Source of the DNA: an uncultured Clostridia bacterium
Lineage (GTDB): Bacteria > Bacillota > Clostridia > TANB77 > CAG-465
Length of the DNA: 39,158 nucleotides
NCBI GenBank assembly: GCA_944386635.1
Contig: CALXBV010000030.1
Span: forward strand, 1-39,158
Reading direction: 5' to 3'
Positions 23,659 to 31,586 of the stretch are shown here, piece by piece (position 1 is the first letter of the stretch; every line of letters begins with the position of its first letter). The position numbers were made by a program, and so were the translations under genes. The notes under the pieces were generated by a model. The model saw only the letters and a program-made list of their open reading frames with translations, had not been told where the DNA came from and did no database searches.

Positions 23659-24372
23659 ATGGAATATCAAAAGTATTTTAAGAGAATAGAAGAAAAATAT
23701 ATATTAGATTATTATAAATATTTAGAATTAATGGAAAAAATAGAAAATAAAATTAGTGAAGATAAATATCCAAATAGTAAAATTTTAAATATATATTATG
23801 ATACTGATAGTTATAATTTAGCTATAAATTCTATACAAAAGCCAGTCTTTAAGGAAAAAATAAGGTTAAGGAGTTATAATGTGCCTAAAAATGATAATGA
23901 TTTAATTTTTCTTGAAATAAAAAGAAAATATAATGGAGTGACATATAAAAGGAGAATATCATTAAATTTGCTTCAATATAAAGAATTCTTAAAGACTGGA
24001 AAATTGCAAAGTGATGATAGCAAGCAGATAACTGAGGAATTAAGATATACATTAAATAAATATAATTTAGTTCCTAAAATAATGATAGCATATGATAGAA
24101 AATCATTTTATTTAAAGGAAAATACTAATATAAGATTAACTTTTGATTTTAACTTAAGAAGTAGAATAGATAACTTAGATTTCATATTAGCAGATGCAGG
24201 GAAAAGTTTTTTTAATGACAAGAAATGTATTTTGGAAATAAAATCTTGTGAAAATATGCCAATATGGTTAGTTAAGATATTAAATTCTTTAAAAGTTTAT
24301 CCAGTTTCGTTTTCTAAATATGGAGAGATTTATAAAGAAATGATAATTAAAAATAGTAAGAAAGGAAGATAA
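23659..24372 (+). CDS. VTC-domain protein (polyphosphate-polymerase-like, CYTH/TTM fold)
   Basis: 237 aa, ATG 23659 after AAAGGAGAAAC. Sequence fits the VTC domain that builds polyphosphate in eukaryotic vacuoles and is found as a soluble protein in many bacteria: RIEEKYIL at the N-terminus, LNIYYDTDSYNLA, EKIRLRSY (basic K-x-R-x-R tunnel strand), LIFLEIKRK, KRRISL, PKIMIAYDRKSF, and ILEIKS near the end. These alternating charged strands line a nucleotide/phosphate tunnel in the triphosphate tunnel metalloenzyme fold. First gene of a tight operon with a DUF4956 membrane protein (4-base gap) and a beta-helix surface protein (1-base overlap). Whether the bacterial protein makes polyphosphate or another nucleotide-derived product is not established here. 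Confidence 0.9.
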   Translation: MEYQKYFKRIEEKYILDYYKYLELMEKIENKISEDKYPNSKILNIYYDTDSYNLAINSIQKPVFKEKIRLRSYNVPKNDNDLIFLEIKRKYNGVTYKRRISLNLLQYKEFLKTGKLQSDDSKQITEELRYTLNKYNLVPKIMIAYDRKSFYLKENTNIRLTFDFNLRSRIDNLDFILADAGKSFFNDKKCILEIKSCENMPIWLVKILNSLKVYPVSFSKYGEIYKEMIIKNSKKGR

Positions 24373-24376
24373 TATA

Positions 24377-25051
24377 ATGTTTGAAAGTGTTTTATCAAAT
24401 GTAACGGGAACTTTAAGTGTTGGAGTTTCAATAGAATGTATAGTTGCTGCTATTATTTTAGGCTTAATAATTGCTTGTGTGCATATGTATACTAGTAATT
24501 ATAGTAAAAATTTTGTTGTTTCACTTGCTATTTTACCGATTTTAGTTCAAGTTGTAATTATGATGGTAAATGGAAATTTGGGAACATCGGTTGCAGTCCT
24601 TGGAGCTTTTAGTCTTATTAAATTTAGAAGTATACCAGGGAACTCAAAAGAAATAACAAGTGTATTTTTTGCTATGGCAATTGGACTAGCTCTTGGAATG
24701 GGACATATTTTATTTGCCACATTTATTACAATAATAGTATCTATTTTATTGATCCTATTTTATAGGATAGGATTTGGCAAAAATAAGAAAGAACAAAAAC
24801 GATTAAAAATAGTTGTTCCTGAAGATTTAGATTATACAGTTATTTTTAATGATATAATGGTTGAGTATACAGATAAAAATATAGTAGAAAAAGTAAGAAC
24901 GATAAATATGGGAAGTATGTATGAGATAACATATGTGGTTACTATTAAGGATGAAAAGAAAGAAAAAGAATTTTTAGATAAAATAAGAATAATAAATGCA
25001 AATTTAAATGTTTCACTTTGCAAATTGGAAGAAGGAGTAAATGAATTGTAA
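24377..25051 (+). CDS. DUF4956 membrane protein
   Basis: 224 aa, ATG 24377, 4 bases after the VTC stop. Hydrophobic N-terminal half with about four membrane segments (roughly 18-37, 46-62, 68-80 and 94-132) containing the family hallmark GAFSLIKFRSIPGNSKEI followed by AMAIGLALGMGH. The C-terminal 90 residues are a soluble alpha/beta domain (LDYTVIFNDIMVEYTDKNIVEKV..., MYEITYVVTIKD). DUF4956 proteins are repeatedly found next to VTC-domain genes; a role as the membrane partner or channel for the VTC product is a reasonable guess but unproven. Its stop codon overlaps the next start (TAATG), so translation is coupled. Confidence 0.9.
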   Translation: MFESVLSNVTGTLSVGVSIECIVAAIILGLIIACVHMYTSNYSKNFVVSLAILPILVQVVIMMVNGNLGTSVAVLGAFSLIKFRSIPGNSKEITSVFFAMAIGLALGMGHILFATFITIIVSILLILFYRIGFGKNKKEQKRLKIVVPEDLDYTVIFNDIMVEYTDKNIVEKVRTINMGSMYEITYVVTIKDEKKEKEFLDKIRIINANLNVSLCKLEEGVNEL

Positions 25052-26796
25052 TGAATGCAAAAAAAGTAGCTAAAATAATAGTTTTTTTAATAATTATAGT
25101 TGTAATTATAATTATTATGGTCAAAAATATAAATAATTTAGATGAGGATGTAAGTACAGTATCATCTCTAAAAAATTATGATGAAAATGATTCTTCATAT
25201 GATAAAGAGACAGCTTCATATATATATTTAGATGGTAATGAAATTTCTACTGAAGATACTAGTATAAATATTAGCAATAATGTGGCGACAATTACAAAAG
25301 AGGGAGTATATGTGTTATCTGGTCAATTAGATGGAAGTATAGTTGTAGATTCATCAAAAGATGATGTTGTAAGAATTATATTAAATAATGTTTCAATAAA
25401 AAGTACTGATGGGCCAGCAATTTATATAAAGCAAAGTGATAGAACTATAATAACACTAGATGAAGATAGTAATAATACATTAGCAGACTGTCAGACTTAT
25501 TCAGACGCAGAAGCTGATTCTACAATATATTCAAAAGATGATATATGCTTTAATGGTTATGGTAGTTTGGAAGTTTATGGAAATTACCAAGATGCAATTG
25601 TTGGAAAAGATGATTTAAAAATTGTATCTGGTACATATAATATAGTTTCAATGAATAATGGAATAAAAGGAAAAGATTCAGTAGAGATTAATGATGGCAC
25701 TTTTACAATTAATGCTCAAAATGATGGAGTAAAATCCACAAATTCAGATGATAGTGAAAAAGGATTTATAAATATAGAAAATGGAATATTTAATATAGAA
25801 GCAGAACATGATGGTATACAGGCTGAAAATTATATAAATATAGAAAATGGTACTTTTAAAATAATAAGTGGTGGAGGCAGTCAAAACTCTACTAAAGTTG
25901 GTCAGCAAACTGATATATTTATAAGAGGACAATGGAATAATACAGTTACTCAAGAAGACACAGGAAGTTATAAAGGGATAAAATCTGTAAATAGCATAAA
26001 TATACAAAACGGTGAATTTGACATAGACTCAGCAGATGATGCTATACACTGTAATAGTGATATAGAAATGAATGGAGGAAATTTTGAAATTTCATCTGGT
26101 GATGATGGGGTACATGCAGATAATAGCATATATATACATGAAAGCCAAATAAATATAACAAAATCTTATGAGGGAATAGAAGCATCTTTAATCACAATAG
26201 ATAGTGGCAATATAGAGATTGTCTCAAGTGATGATGGAATAAATATTGCAGGTGGAAATGATTCATCTTCATTTATGGGAAGACCAGGACAAAATACATT
26301 TTCTAATAATAGTGATTGTTATCTAACAATAAATGGTGGTAACATATATGTAAATGCAGGTGGTGATGGATTAGATGCTAATGGAAGTATATATATTAAT
26401 TCTGGAAATGTATATGTTGATGGACCAACTGATGGAGGAAATTCAGCTTTAGACTATGATGGTGAGTTTTTGGTTAATGGAGGAACATTAATTGCAGTTG
26501 GAAGTTCTCAAATGGCTCAGTCAATAAGTCAAGATTCATCTGTTAATGGTATAGATGTAAACTTAAATACAAGTAGTAGTGGTGCTATATCTGTAGTTAA
26601 CTCTTCTGGTGAGGAGATAATAAGTTATAGTCCATCAAAAAGCTATCAAAATATAATAATTGGGACAAATTTATTTGAAAATAATGAGACATATGAATTG
26701 TTGATAAATGGTGAGGTATATACATCATTTACAGTTTCAGATGGTATAAATAATATTGGAAATAATTTTCAAAATCAAAATATGAGAAGATTTTAA
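25051..26796 (+). CDS. Cthe_2159-type beta-helix carbohydrate-binding domain protein
   Basis: 581 aa, ATG 25051 overlapping the previous stop by one base. An N-terminal membrane segment (about 6-24) leads to an extracellular repetitive region. From about 70 to 480 there are many short repeats with the pattern (I/V)(E/N)I..G.(F/Y).I.(S/A)..DGI(K/H)A.., for example GTYNIVSMNNGIKGKDSVEI, HDGIQAENYINIENGTF and DDGVHADNSIYIH, which is the parallel beta-helix seen in the clostridial Cthe_2159 polygalacturonate-binding family. Aspartate-rich turns suggest calcium binding. The C-terminal 100 residues are less repetitive. Such proteins often lie beside VTC, DUF4956 and CotH genes. Expected at the cell surface, possibly binding acidic glycans or an anionic polymer; no catalytic residues can be assigned. 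Confidence 0.87.
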   Translation: MNAKKVAKIIVFLIIIVVIIIIMVKNINNLDEDVSTVSSLKNYDENDSSYDKETASYIYLDGNEISTEDTSINISNNVATITKEGVYVLSGQLDGSIVVDSSKDDVVRIILNNVSIKSTDGPAIYIKQSDRTIITLDEDSNNTLADCQTYSDAEADSTIYSKDDICFNGYGSLEVYGNYQDAIVGKDDLKIVSGTYNIVSMNNGIKGKDSVEINDGTFTINAQNDGVKSTNSDDSEKGFINIENGIFNIEAEHDGIQAENYINIENGTFKIISGGGSQNSTKVGQQTDIFIRGQWNNTVTQEDTGSYKGIKSVNSINIQNGEFDIDSADDAIHCNSDIEMNGGNFEISSGDDGVHADNSIYIHESQINITKSYEGIEASLITIDSGNIEIVSSDDGINIAGGNDSSSFMGRPGQNTFSNNSDCYLTINGGNIYVNAGGDGLDANGSIYINSGNVYVDGPTDGGNSALDYDGEFLVNGGTLIAVGSSQMAQSISQDSSVNGIDVNLNTSSSGAISVVNSSGEEIISYSPSKSYQNIIIGTNLFENNETYELLINGEVYTSFTVSDGINNIGNNFQNQNMRRF

Positions 26797-26817
26797 GAGC
26801 ACTTAAGAGGTGCTCTT
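26795..26817. terminator. Hairpin between convergent genes
   Basis: 8-bp stem (26795-26802 with 26810-26817) that includes the last base of the beta-helix stop codon and the stop region of dapL. T-runs are short on both sides, so termination may be weak. Confidence 0.5.
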
Positions 26818-27989
26818 TATAACTCTTTAGACATTCTTTCTATTGCTTCTTTTGTGTCTTCATAAGTTCCAAATCCTGTAAGTCTAAAATGTCCTTCTCC
26901 TGATTTTCCAAAACCTGAACCTGGTGTTCCAAGTATCATAAATTTATCTAACATGTAATAAAAAAAGTTCCAAGAATTCATATTATCTTTGCATTTTATC
27001 CATACATATGGTGAATTTACTGTAGATGAGGTGGTAATATTTTTAGATTTAAAAAAATTAACTAATAGTTTTGTATTTCTTAAATAATAATTAATGTTTT
27101 CCTGCAACTCATTAAAATTATTTGTTTTATATACATTATACATAGCAAATTCACTGAGATAGCTGGGCCCATTATATTTAGTATCTTTTAGTCGCTTAAA
27201 TAGACTATTTAATGTTACTTTGTTATTTATAACTATATCTTTTGGAACTATTGTGTATGCAAGTCTTATTGAAGTAAAACCTGCAGTTTTAGAAAAGCTT
27301 CTAAATTCTATAGCTACTTTTTTTGCATTTTCAATTTCATATATACTATGTACTGTATTTTTGTCTTGAATGAATGCTTCATATGCACTATCAAAAAATA
27401 TTAATGTATTGTTTTCTAATGCATAATCAACATATTTTTTAAGTAGCTCTTTAGATATAACTTTACCAGTTGGATTGTTTGGAAAACAAAGATAAATTAT
27501 ATCTATATGTTTTTTAGGTGGTAAAAAATTATATATATCTGTCATATATACTATATTATTTCCCTTTATTATATTTGAATCAACATAAACTGGATATACT
27601 GGATCTTGTAGAGCTACTGTTATGTTTGATTCAAAAAGATCTAACATATTACATATATCAGATTTTGAACTATCTCCTATAAATATTTCACTATTATCTA
27701 TTGATATATTTCTAGATAAATAATCATTTTTTATAATTTCATCTTTTAAAAAATTGTGTCCACTTGATGGTGGATAACCGGTAAATGTGTCTTTCTTAGA
27801 TAAATTTTGACATGCTTTTTTTATTCCTTCAATAGCAGATGGTGGAAGTGGTAGAGTTACATCACCTATACTTAAATCTATTAATTTTTTATTTTTATTA
27901 TTTTGGATATATTTTTGTTTTTCTTCAGATATTTTTGCAAATAAATAGCTTTCTTTTAGATTAAGATAATTATTATTTATATTAGCCAT
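26817..27989 (-). CDS. dapL: LL-diaminopimelate aminotransferase
   Basis: 390 aa, ATG 27989 after AAAGGAGGT. A class I/II PLP aminotransferase with the DapL pattern throughout: INNNYLNLKESYLFAKI at the N-terminus, IGDVTLPLPPSAIEGI, DPVYPVYVDSN, YLCFPNNPTGKV (N172), FFDSAYEAF (D200, Y203), IEFRSFSKTAGF (PLP lysine K234), and GTPGSGFGKSGEGHFRLTGFG. It makes LL-diaminopimelate from tetrahydrodipicolinate in one step for lysine and peptidoglycan synthesis. The substrate-site segment usually read as DGAKCD is DSSKSD here, a modest divergence that could alter specificity. Not in an operon with other lysine genes; it converges on the VTC operon and diverges from the TetR gene. Confidence 0.9.
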   Translation of the reverse strand: MANINNNYLNLKESYLFAKISEEKQKYIQNNKNKKLIDLSIGDVTLPLPPSAIEGIKKACQNLSKKDTFTGYPPSSGHNFLKDEIIKNDYLSRNISIDNSEIFIGDSSKSDICNMLDLFESNITVALQDPVYPVYVDSNIIKGNNIVYMTDIYNFLPPKKHIDIIYLCFPNNPTGKVISKELLKKYVDYALENNTLIFFDSAYEAFIQDKNTVHSIYEIENAKKVAIEFRSFSKTAGFTSIRLAYTIVPKDIVINNKVTLNSLFKRLKDTKYNGPSYLSEFAMYNVYKTNNFNELQENINYYLRNTKLLVNFFKSKNITTSSTVNSPYVWIKCKDNMNSWNFFYYMLDKFMILGTPGSGFGKSGEGHFRLTGFGTYEDTKEAIERMSKEL

Positions 27990-28063
27990 AAAAACCTCCT
28001 TTATATAAATATATTTTCTATCTTTTTAATTATGAGTTATTGCAAAATTTCACAATTTATACA

Positions 28064-28093
28064 TTGACAAAATGACACTATGTCATATATAAT
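28064..28093 (+). promoter_or_regulatory. Promoter with TetR-type operator in its spacer
   Basis: Consensus TTGACA (28064-28069), 18 bases, TATAAT (28088-28093). Within the spacer lies the perfect dyad ATGACA-CTA-TGTCAT (28072-28086). A repressor here would block RNA polymerase, which fits autoregulation by the TetR-like protein encoded next. Confidence 0.7.
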
Positions 28094-28113
28094 ATTTTCA
28101 AAGAGGTGATAAT

Positions 28114-28704
28114 ATGCCTACATCAACATTTTTTAATCTTAAAGATGAAAAGAGAAATAAGATAATTGAAGTTGTAAAAAAAGAATTTGAAAGAGTACCA
28201 TTATCTAAAATATCTATAAAAAGAATAGTGGAAGGATCATATATTGCAAGAGGTAGTTTTTACCAGTACTTTACAAGCAAGGAGGATCTTATAGAATGTA
28301 TTTTGAGGCAGGAATATATTAGAGTTAGAAGTGTTATTTTAAACTTATTAGAAAAAAATAATGGAAATATTTTTGATATGTCATATGAGTATTTAGAGCA
28401 TGTTGTAGAGAATGAAAAAAGCAAAACTAGTTATTATTTACATATTGCACAGTATTTAAAGGAAAATACAATATTACTTTTTGATACAATTGATATAGAG
28501 GATTTAAAAAAAAATTTGGATATAAGTATATTGAATTTTCAAAGTGATTATGATTTGAGAATTATGCTAAAAATTATAGCTATAACTTTACAGATGACAA
28601 AAATGGATATTTTAAATAACAATATTTCAAAAGAAGATGGAATTAAAAGATTTAAAAGAGAAATTATGATATTAAAAAAAGGAATGATGAAGGAGGAAAG
28701 ATAA
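28114..28704 (+). CDS. TetR/AcrR-family transcription regulator
   Basis: 196 aa, ATG 28114 after AAAGAGGTGA. The N-terminal helix-turn-helix domain has the TetR pattern: KIIEVVKKEFERVPLSKISIKRIVE followed by GSYIARGSFYQYFTSKEDLIECIL. The remaining 130 residues are helical, as in the ligand-binding half of the family, with no recognisable inducer class. Its ATG is 20 bases downstream of a consensus promoter that carries a 15-bp dyad between -35 and -10. Its stop codon overlaps the start of a patatin-like phospholipase gene by one base, so the regulator very likely controls that lipase and itself, perhaps in response to a fatty acid or membrane signal (inference). Confidence 0.9.
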   Translation: MPTSTFFNLKDEKRNKIIEVVKKEFERVPLSKISIKRIVEGSYIARGSFYQYFTSKEDLIECILRQEYIRVRSVILNLLEKNNGNIFDMSYEYLEHVVENEKSKTSYYLHIAQYLKENTILLFDTIDIEDLKKNLDISILNFQSDYDLRIMLKIIAITLQMTKMDILNNNISKEDGIKRFKREIMILKKGMMKEER

Positions 28705-29558
28705 TGAAAATTGGACTTGTATTAGAAGGCGGAGCAATGAGAGGAATGTATACTGCAGGCGTTTTAGATGTTTTTATGGAACAAGGTATTAATGTTGACG
28801 GTATAATCGGTGTATCGGCAGGTGCTTTATTTGGAGTAAATTATAAATCAAGACAACCTGGTAGAACTCTAAGATATAATATAAAATTTGCAAAGGATAA
28901 AAGATATATTGGATTAGAATCTTTAGTTAGAACTGGTAATATAGTAAATAAAGAATTTTGTTTTGATGAGATTCCAAATAAACTAGATATTTTTGATTAT
29001 GATACTTTTAAGAAAACAAATGAGAGATTTTATGCAGTGGTAACAAATGTAGAAACTGGTGAGCCTGAATATATTGAACTAGATGATTTGCATGATTCAA
29101 TGGAATATTTAAGAGCATCAGGTTCAATGCCTTTTGTATCTAAAATGGTTAAGATAGATGGAAAAGAGTATTTAGATGGTGGAATTTCTGATAGTATACC
29201 GGTAGAAAAAATGATAGATATGGGTTATGATAAAATAATAGTAGTTTTAACAAGACCTAAAAATTATACTAAAAAGAAAAATGATGAAAGAGTTGCTAAA
29301 ATCTTTTATAAAAAATATCCAAAATTAGTAGAAGCTATTAATACTAGATATTTAAGATATAATAATGAATTAAAAAATATAGAAAGACTTGAAAAAGATA
29401 ATAAAATATTTGTTATTAGACCTTCAAAATTAGTTAATATTAAAAGGATAGAAAAAGATGAGAAAAAATTAAAAGAAATGTATGAGTTAGGAAGAAATGA
29501 TGCGAAAGTTAGTTTAGATAAATTAAAAGAATATTTAAGTAATAATAAAATCTCTTAA
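28704..29558 (+). CDS. Patatin-like phospholipase family protein
   Basis: 284 aa, ATG 28704 overlapping the TetR stop (TAATG), with GGAGG 7 bases upstream. Cytoplasmic alpha/beta hydrolase of the patatin/RssA type: LVLEGGAMRGMYTAGVLD (oxyanion hole), GVSAGAL (nucleophile S38) and YLDGGISDSIP (catalytic D158), so the Ser-Asp dyad is complete. The segment YLRASGSMPFVSKMVKIDG is typical of the bacterial patatins of about 280-290 residues. Acts on acyl ester bonds of phospholipids or related lipids. No signal peptide or toxin-type extension, so it is more likely housekeeping lipid turnover than a secreted effector. A terminator overlaps the stop codon. Confidence 0.92.
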   Translation: MKIGLVLEGGAMRGMYTAGVLDVFMEQGINVDGIIGVSAGALFGVNYKSRQPGRTLRYNIKFAKDKRYIGLESLVRTGNIVNKEFCFDEIPNKLDIFDYDTFKKTNERFYAVVTNVETGEPEYIELDDLHDSMEYLRASGSMPFVSKMVKIDGKEYLDGGISDSIPVEKMIDMGYDKIIVVLTRPKNYTKKKNDERVAKIFYKKYPKLVEAINTRYLRYNNELKNIERLEKDNKIFVIRPSKLVNIKRIEKDEKKLKEMYELGRNDAKVSLDKLKEYLSNNKIS

Positions 29559-29578
29559 ATCAAGAGATTTTTATTTTT
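29547..29578 (+). terminator. Rho-independent terminator overlapping the patatin stop codon
   Basis: 10-bp stem (29547-29556 with 29562-29571), 5-base loop, T-rich tail. Confidence 0.85.
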
Positions 29579-29587
29579 ATAAAAATA

Positions 29588-29596
29588 TGGTATAAT
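29588..29596 (+). promoter_or_regulatory. Extended -10 promoter element for the response regulator operon
   Basis: TGG followed by TATAAT (29591-29596); the -35 region is only T-rich and lies within the preceding terminator tail. Confidence 0.45.
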
Positions 29597-29626
29597 TTCT
29601 TATCATAAAGAAAGGATATTTTTTAT

Positions 29627-30289
29627 ATGGCAAAAATTTTACTTGTAGAAGACAATAATGCAATTATAATGGGACTTGAGTTTTTATTTAAGGAAGAGGG
29701 CTATAAATTTGATGTCGCTAAAACTGAAAAAGAGGCAAATAAATTTATAAGTGAGAATAAATATGATATTGTATTGTTGGATGTTTTCTTACCTGACGGA
29801 AATGGATTTAATATATGTAAAAGGATAAAAAAAGAATATAATACACCAGTTATTTTTCTTACAGCTAAAGATGAAGAGAAAGATATTGTATATGGATTTG
29901 ATATAGGGGCAGATGATTATGTTATAAAGCCATTTAGAAATAGAGAACTTATATCTAGAATTAATAATGTATTAAGACGAAATAATAAAGGAAAACAAAT
30001 TAAATATAAAAATATAACTATAGATATATCATCTGGTAGAGTTTATAAAGATGAAGAAGAAGTTATTCTTACTAAACTTGAGTATACGATTTTACTTTGT
30101 TTGTTTCAAAATCAAAATATACTTGTTACAAGAGAAAAACTTTTAAATGATATTTGGGATGCAGCTGGTAACTTTGTTGAGGATAATACTCTTACAGTTT
30201 ATATAAAAAGGATAAGAGAAAAAATTAAAGATAATGATGGCAGTATAATTAAAACGGTAAGAGGACTTGGATATAGAGTAGGAGACTAA
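29627..30289 (+). CDS. OmpR/PhoB-family response regulator
   Basis: 220 aa, ATG 29627 after AAAGAAAGGA. Receiver domain residues 1-118: LLVEDN (acidic pocket), LLDVFLPDG with phospho-acceptor D52, FLTAKD and VIKPF. The winged-helix DNA-binding domain covers about 125-220, with LTKLEYTILLCLFQNQN, FVEDNTLTVYIKRIREKI and IKTVRGLGYRVG. The sensor kinase gene starts one base after its stop codon. The pair sits directly before an ABC exporter, whose upstream region has AGTCA repeats spaced 11 bp, the spacing expected for two OmpR-type wings; no such repeats are seen before the regulator gene itself. Confidence 0.96.
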   Translation: MAKILLVEDNNAIIMGLEFLFKEEGYKFDVAKTEKEANKFISENKYDIVLLDVFLPDGNGFNICKRIKKEYNTPVIFLTAKDEEKDIVYGFDIGADDYVIKPFRNRELISRINNVLRRNNKGKQIKYKNITIDISSGRVYKDEEEVILTKLEYTILLCLFQNQNILVTREKLLNDIWDAAGNFVEDNTLTVYIKRIREKIKDNDGSIIKTVRGLGYRVGD

Positions 30290-30290
30290 T

Positions 30291-31502
30291 ATGAAAATAC
30301 TTGAAAATAAAGAGATAAAAAGGCTATTTATATTATTTGCTTGTATATTTATTTTTTTTGTAATAATTTCCATTATAATATTAAATTATCAAAATAATAT
30401 TTATGTACAAAAAACTAATGGTATTATTGAAAATATTATTTTAAATATTGAAGAAAAATATCCAGATATTGATCAAGAAGATATTATAGAAATATTAAAT
30501 AATAATTCTTCTAATAATCAGCAAATACTATACAAATATGGAATTGACGATAAGATATCTGCAGTATTTTCACTTCAGCAGTATAAAACTGTAAGTATTA
30601 TAACTATACTTATTTTGCTTGCTATTTCTAATATTATAATTATATTTATAGTATATATGTACTTAAAACATAGAAAGAAGAAAATAGATGAGTTGATAAC
30701 TTATTTAGATAATATAAAAAATAGTAAATATCTTTTAGATGTATCAAACAATACAGAAGATGAGTTAAATAGTTTGAAAAATGAGTTATATAAGTTAACT
30801 GTTATGTTAAAAGAAAGAACAGAAGATTCTATTTCTCAAAAAGAAAATGTATATAAACTCTTATCTGATATTTCTCATCAATTAAAGACACCGCTTACTT
30901 CTATACAGATTCTACTTGATAATTTAAATGAAAGTAAAAATATGGATGAAGAAACAAGAAGAAAGTTTATTATAGAAATAACTAAAAAGGTGGAATCCAT
31001 GAATTGGCTAATAATAGCTTTACTTAAACTTTCAAGACTGGATGCGATGGCTGTTGATTTTAAAGAAGAAAATGTAGATGTTAATAAGATGATTAGAGAA
31101 GTTATAGAAAATCTGTCTATTATGGCAGAGATAAGAAATATACAAGTTGAATTTTTAAGTAAAGATAATATTTATATTAAAGCAGATTATAATTGGTATA
31201 AAGAGGCTATAAGCAATATAGTAAAAAATGCAATTGAGCATGCAAGAGAAAAAGTAACAATTAATATAAGTGAAAATAAAGTGTATACTCAAATAGCTAT
31301 AAAAGATGATGGTAAAGGGATTAGTAAAAAAGATATTAAGCATATATTTGATAGATTTTATAAATCTCAAAATTCTGATGAAAATAGTATAGGAATAGGA
31401 CTTGCGTTATCTAAGAGTATAATTGAAAAGCAAAATGGACATATATATGTAGATTCTGTAGAGAATGAATATACTCAGTTTATAATTAGATATATTAAAT
31501 AA
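30291..31502 (+). CDS. Sensor histidine kinase, partner of the upstream response regulator
   Basis: 403 aa, ATG 30291. Two membrane segments (about 11-31 and 100-122) enclose an extracytoplasmic region of about 65 residues, longer than in BceS-type kinases, which have almost none. A linker helix leads to the HisKA domain with SDISHQLKTPLTSIQILLDN (H196), then the HATPase_c domain with N-box SNIVKNAIEHA, DDGKGI, FDRFYKSQ and IGIGLALSK. All catalytic boxes are intact. The ligand of the short external domain cannot be deduced; a role in sensing envelope stress or an antimicrobial compound is suggested by the adjoining ABC transporter. A terminator overlaps the stop codon, so the transporter has its own promoter. 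Confidence 0.95.
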   Translation: MKILENKEIKRLFILFACIFIFFVIISIIILNYQNNIYVQKTNGIIENIILNIEEKYPDIDQEDIIEILNNNSSNNQQILYKYGIDDKISAVFSLQQYKTVSIITILILLAISNIIIIFIVYMYLKHRKKKIDELITYLDNIKNSKYLLDVSNNTEDELNSLKNELYKLTVMLKERTEDSISQKENVYKLLSDISHQLKTPLTSIQILLDNLNESKNMDEETRRKFIIEITKKVESMNWLIIALLKLSRLDAMAVDFKEENVDVNKMIREVIENLSIMAEIRNIQVEFLSKDNIYIKADYNWYKEAISNIVKNAIEHAREKVTINISENKVYTQIAIKDDGKGISKKDIKHIFDRFYKSQNSDENSIGIGLALSKSIIEKQNGHIYVDSVENEYTQFIIRYIK

Positions 31503-31527
31503 AAATACTTCTTTTTGAAGTATTTTT
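31501..31527 (+). terminator. Rho-independent terminator after the histidine kinase
   Basis: 11-bp perfect stem (31501-31511 with 31517-31527) overlapping the stop codon, 5-base loop; the 3' arm itself ends in five T. Confidence 0.85.
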
Positions 31528-31530
31528 ATT

Positions 31531-31565
31531 TTAGTCACTTAAAAGTCATTTTTACTATATATAAT
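31531..31565 (+). promoter_or_regulatory. ABC-exporter promoter with direct repeats for an OmpR-type regulator
   Basis: AGTCACTT (31533-31540) and AGTCATTT (31544-31551) are direct repeats starting exactly 11 bases apart. TATAAT follows at 31560-31565, and no good -35 is present: the repeats occupy its place. This is the layout of a promoter that needs an activator of the PhoB/OmpR class. Confidence 0.6.
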
Positions 31566-31586
31566 ATAGAAAAAGGAGGAAAAATT

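Noticed and set aside
28704-29558. Patatin as an anti-phage (CBASS-type) effector
   Set aside because: No nucleotide cyclase or other CBASS gene is nearby; it is coupled to a TetR regulator and has the length of housekeeping patatins.
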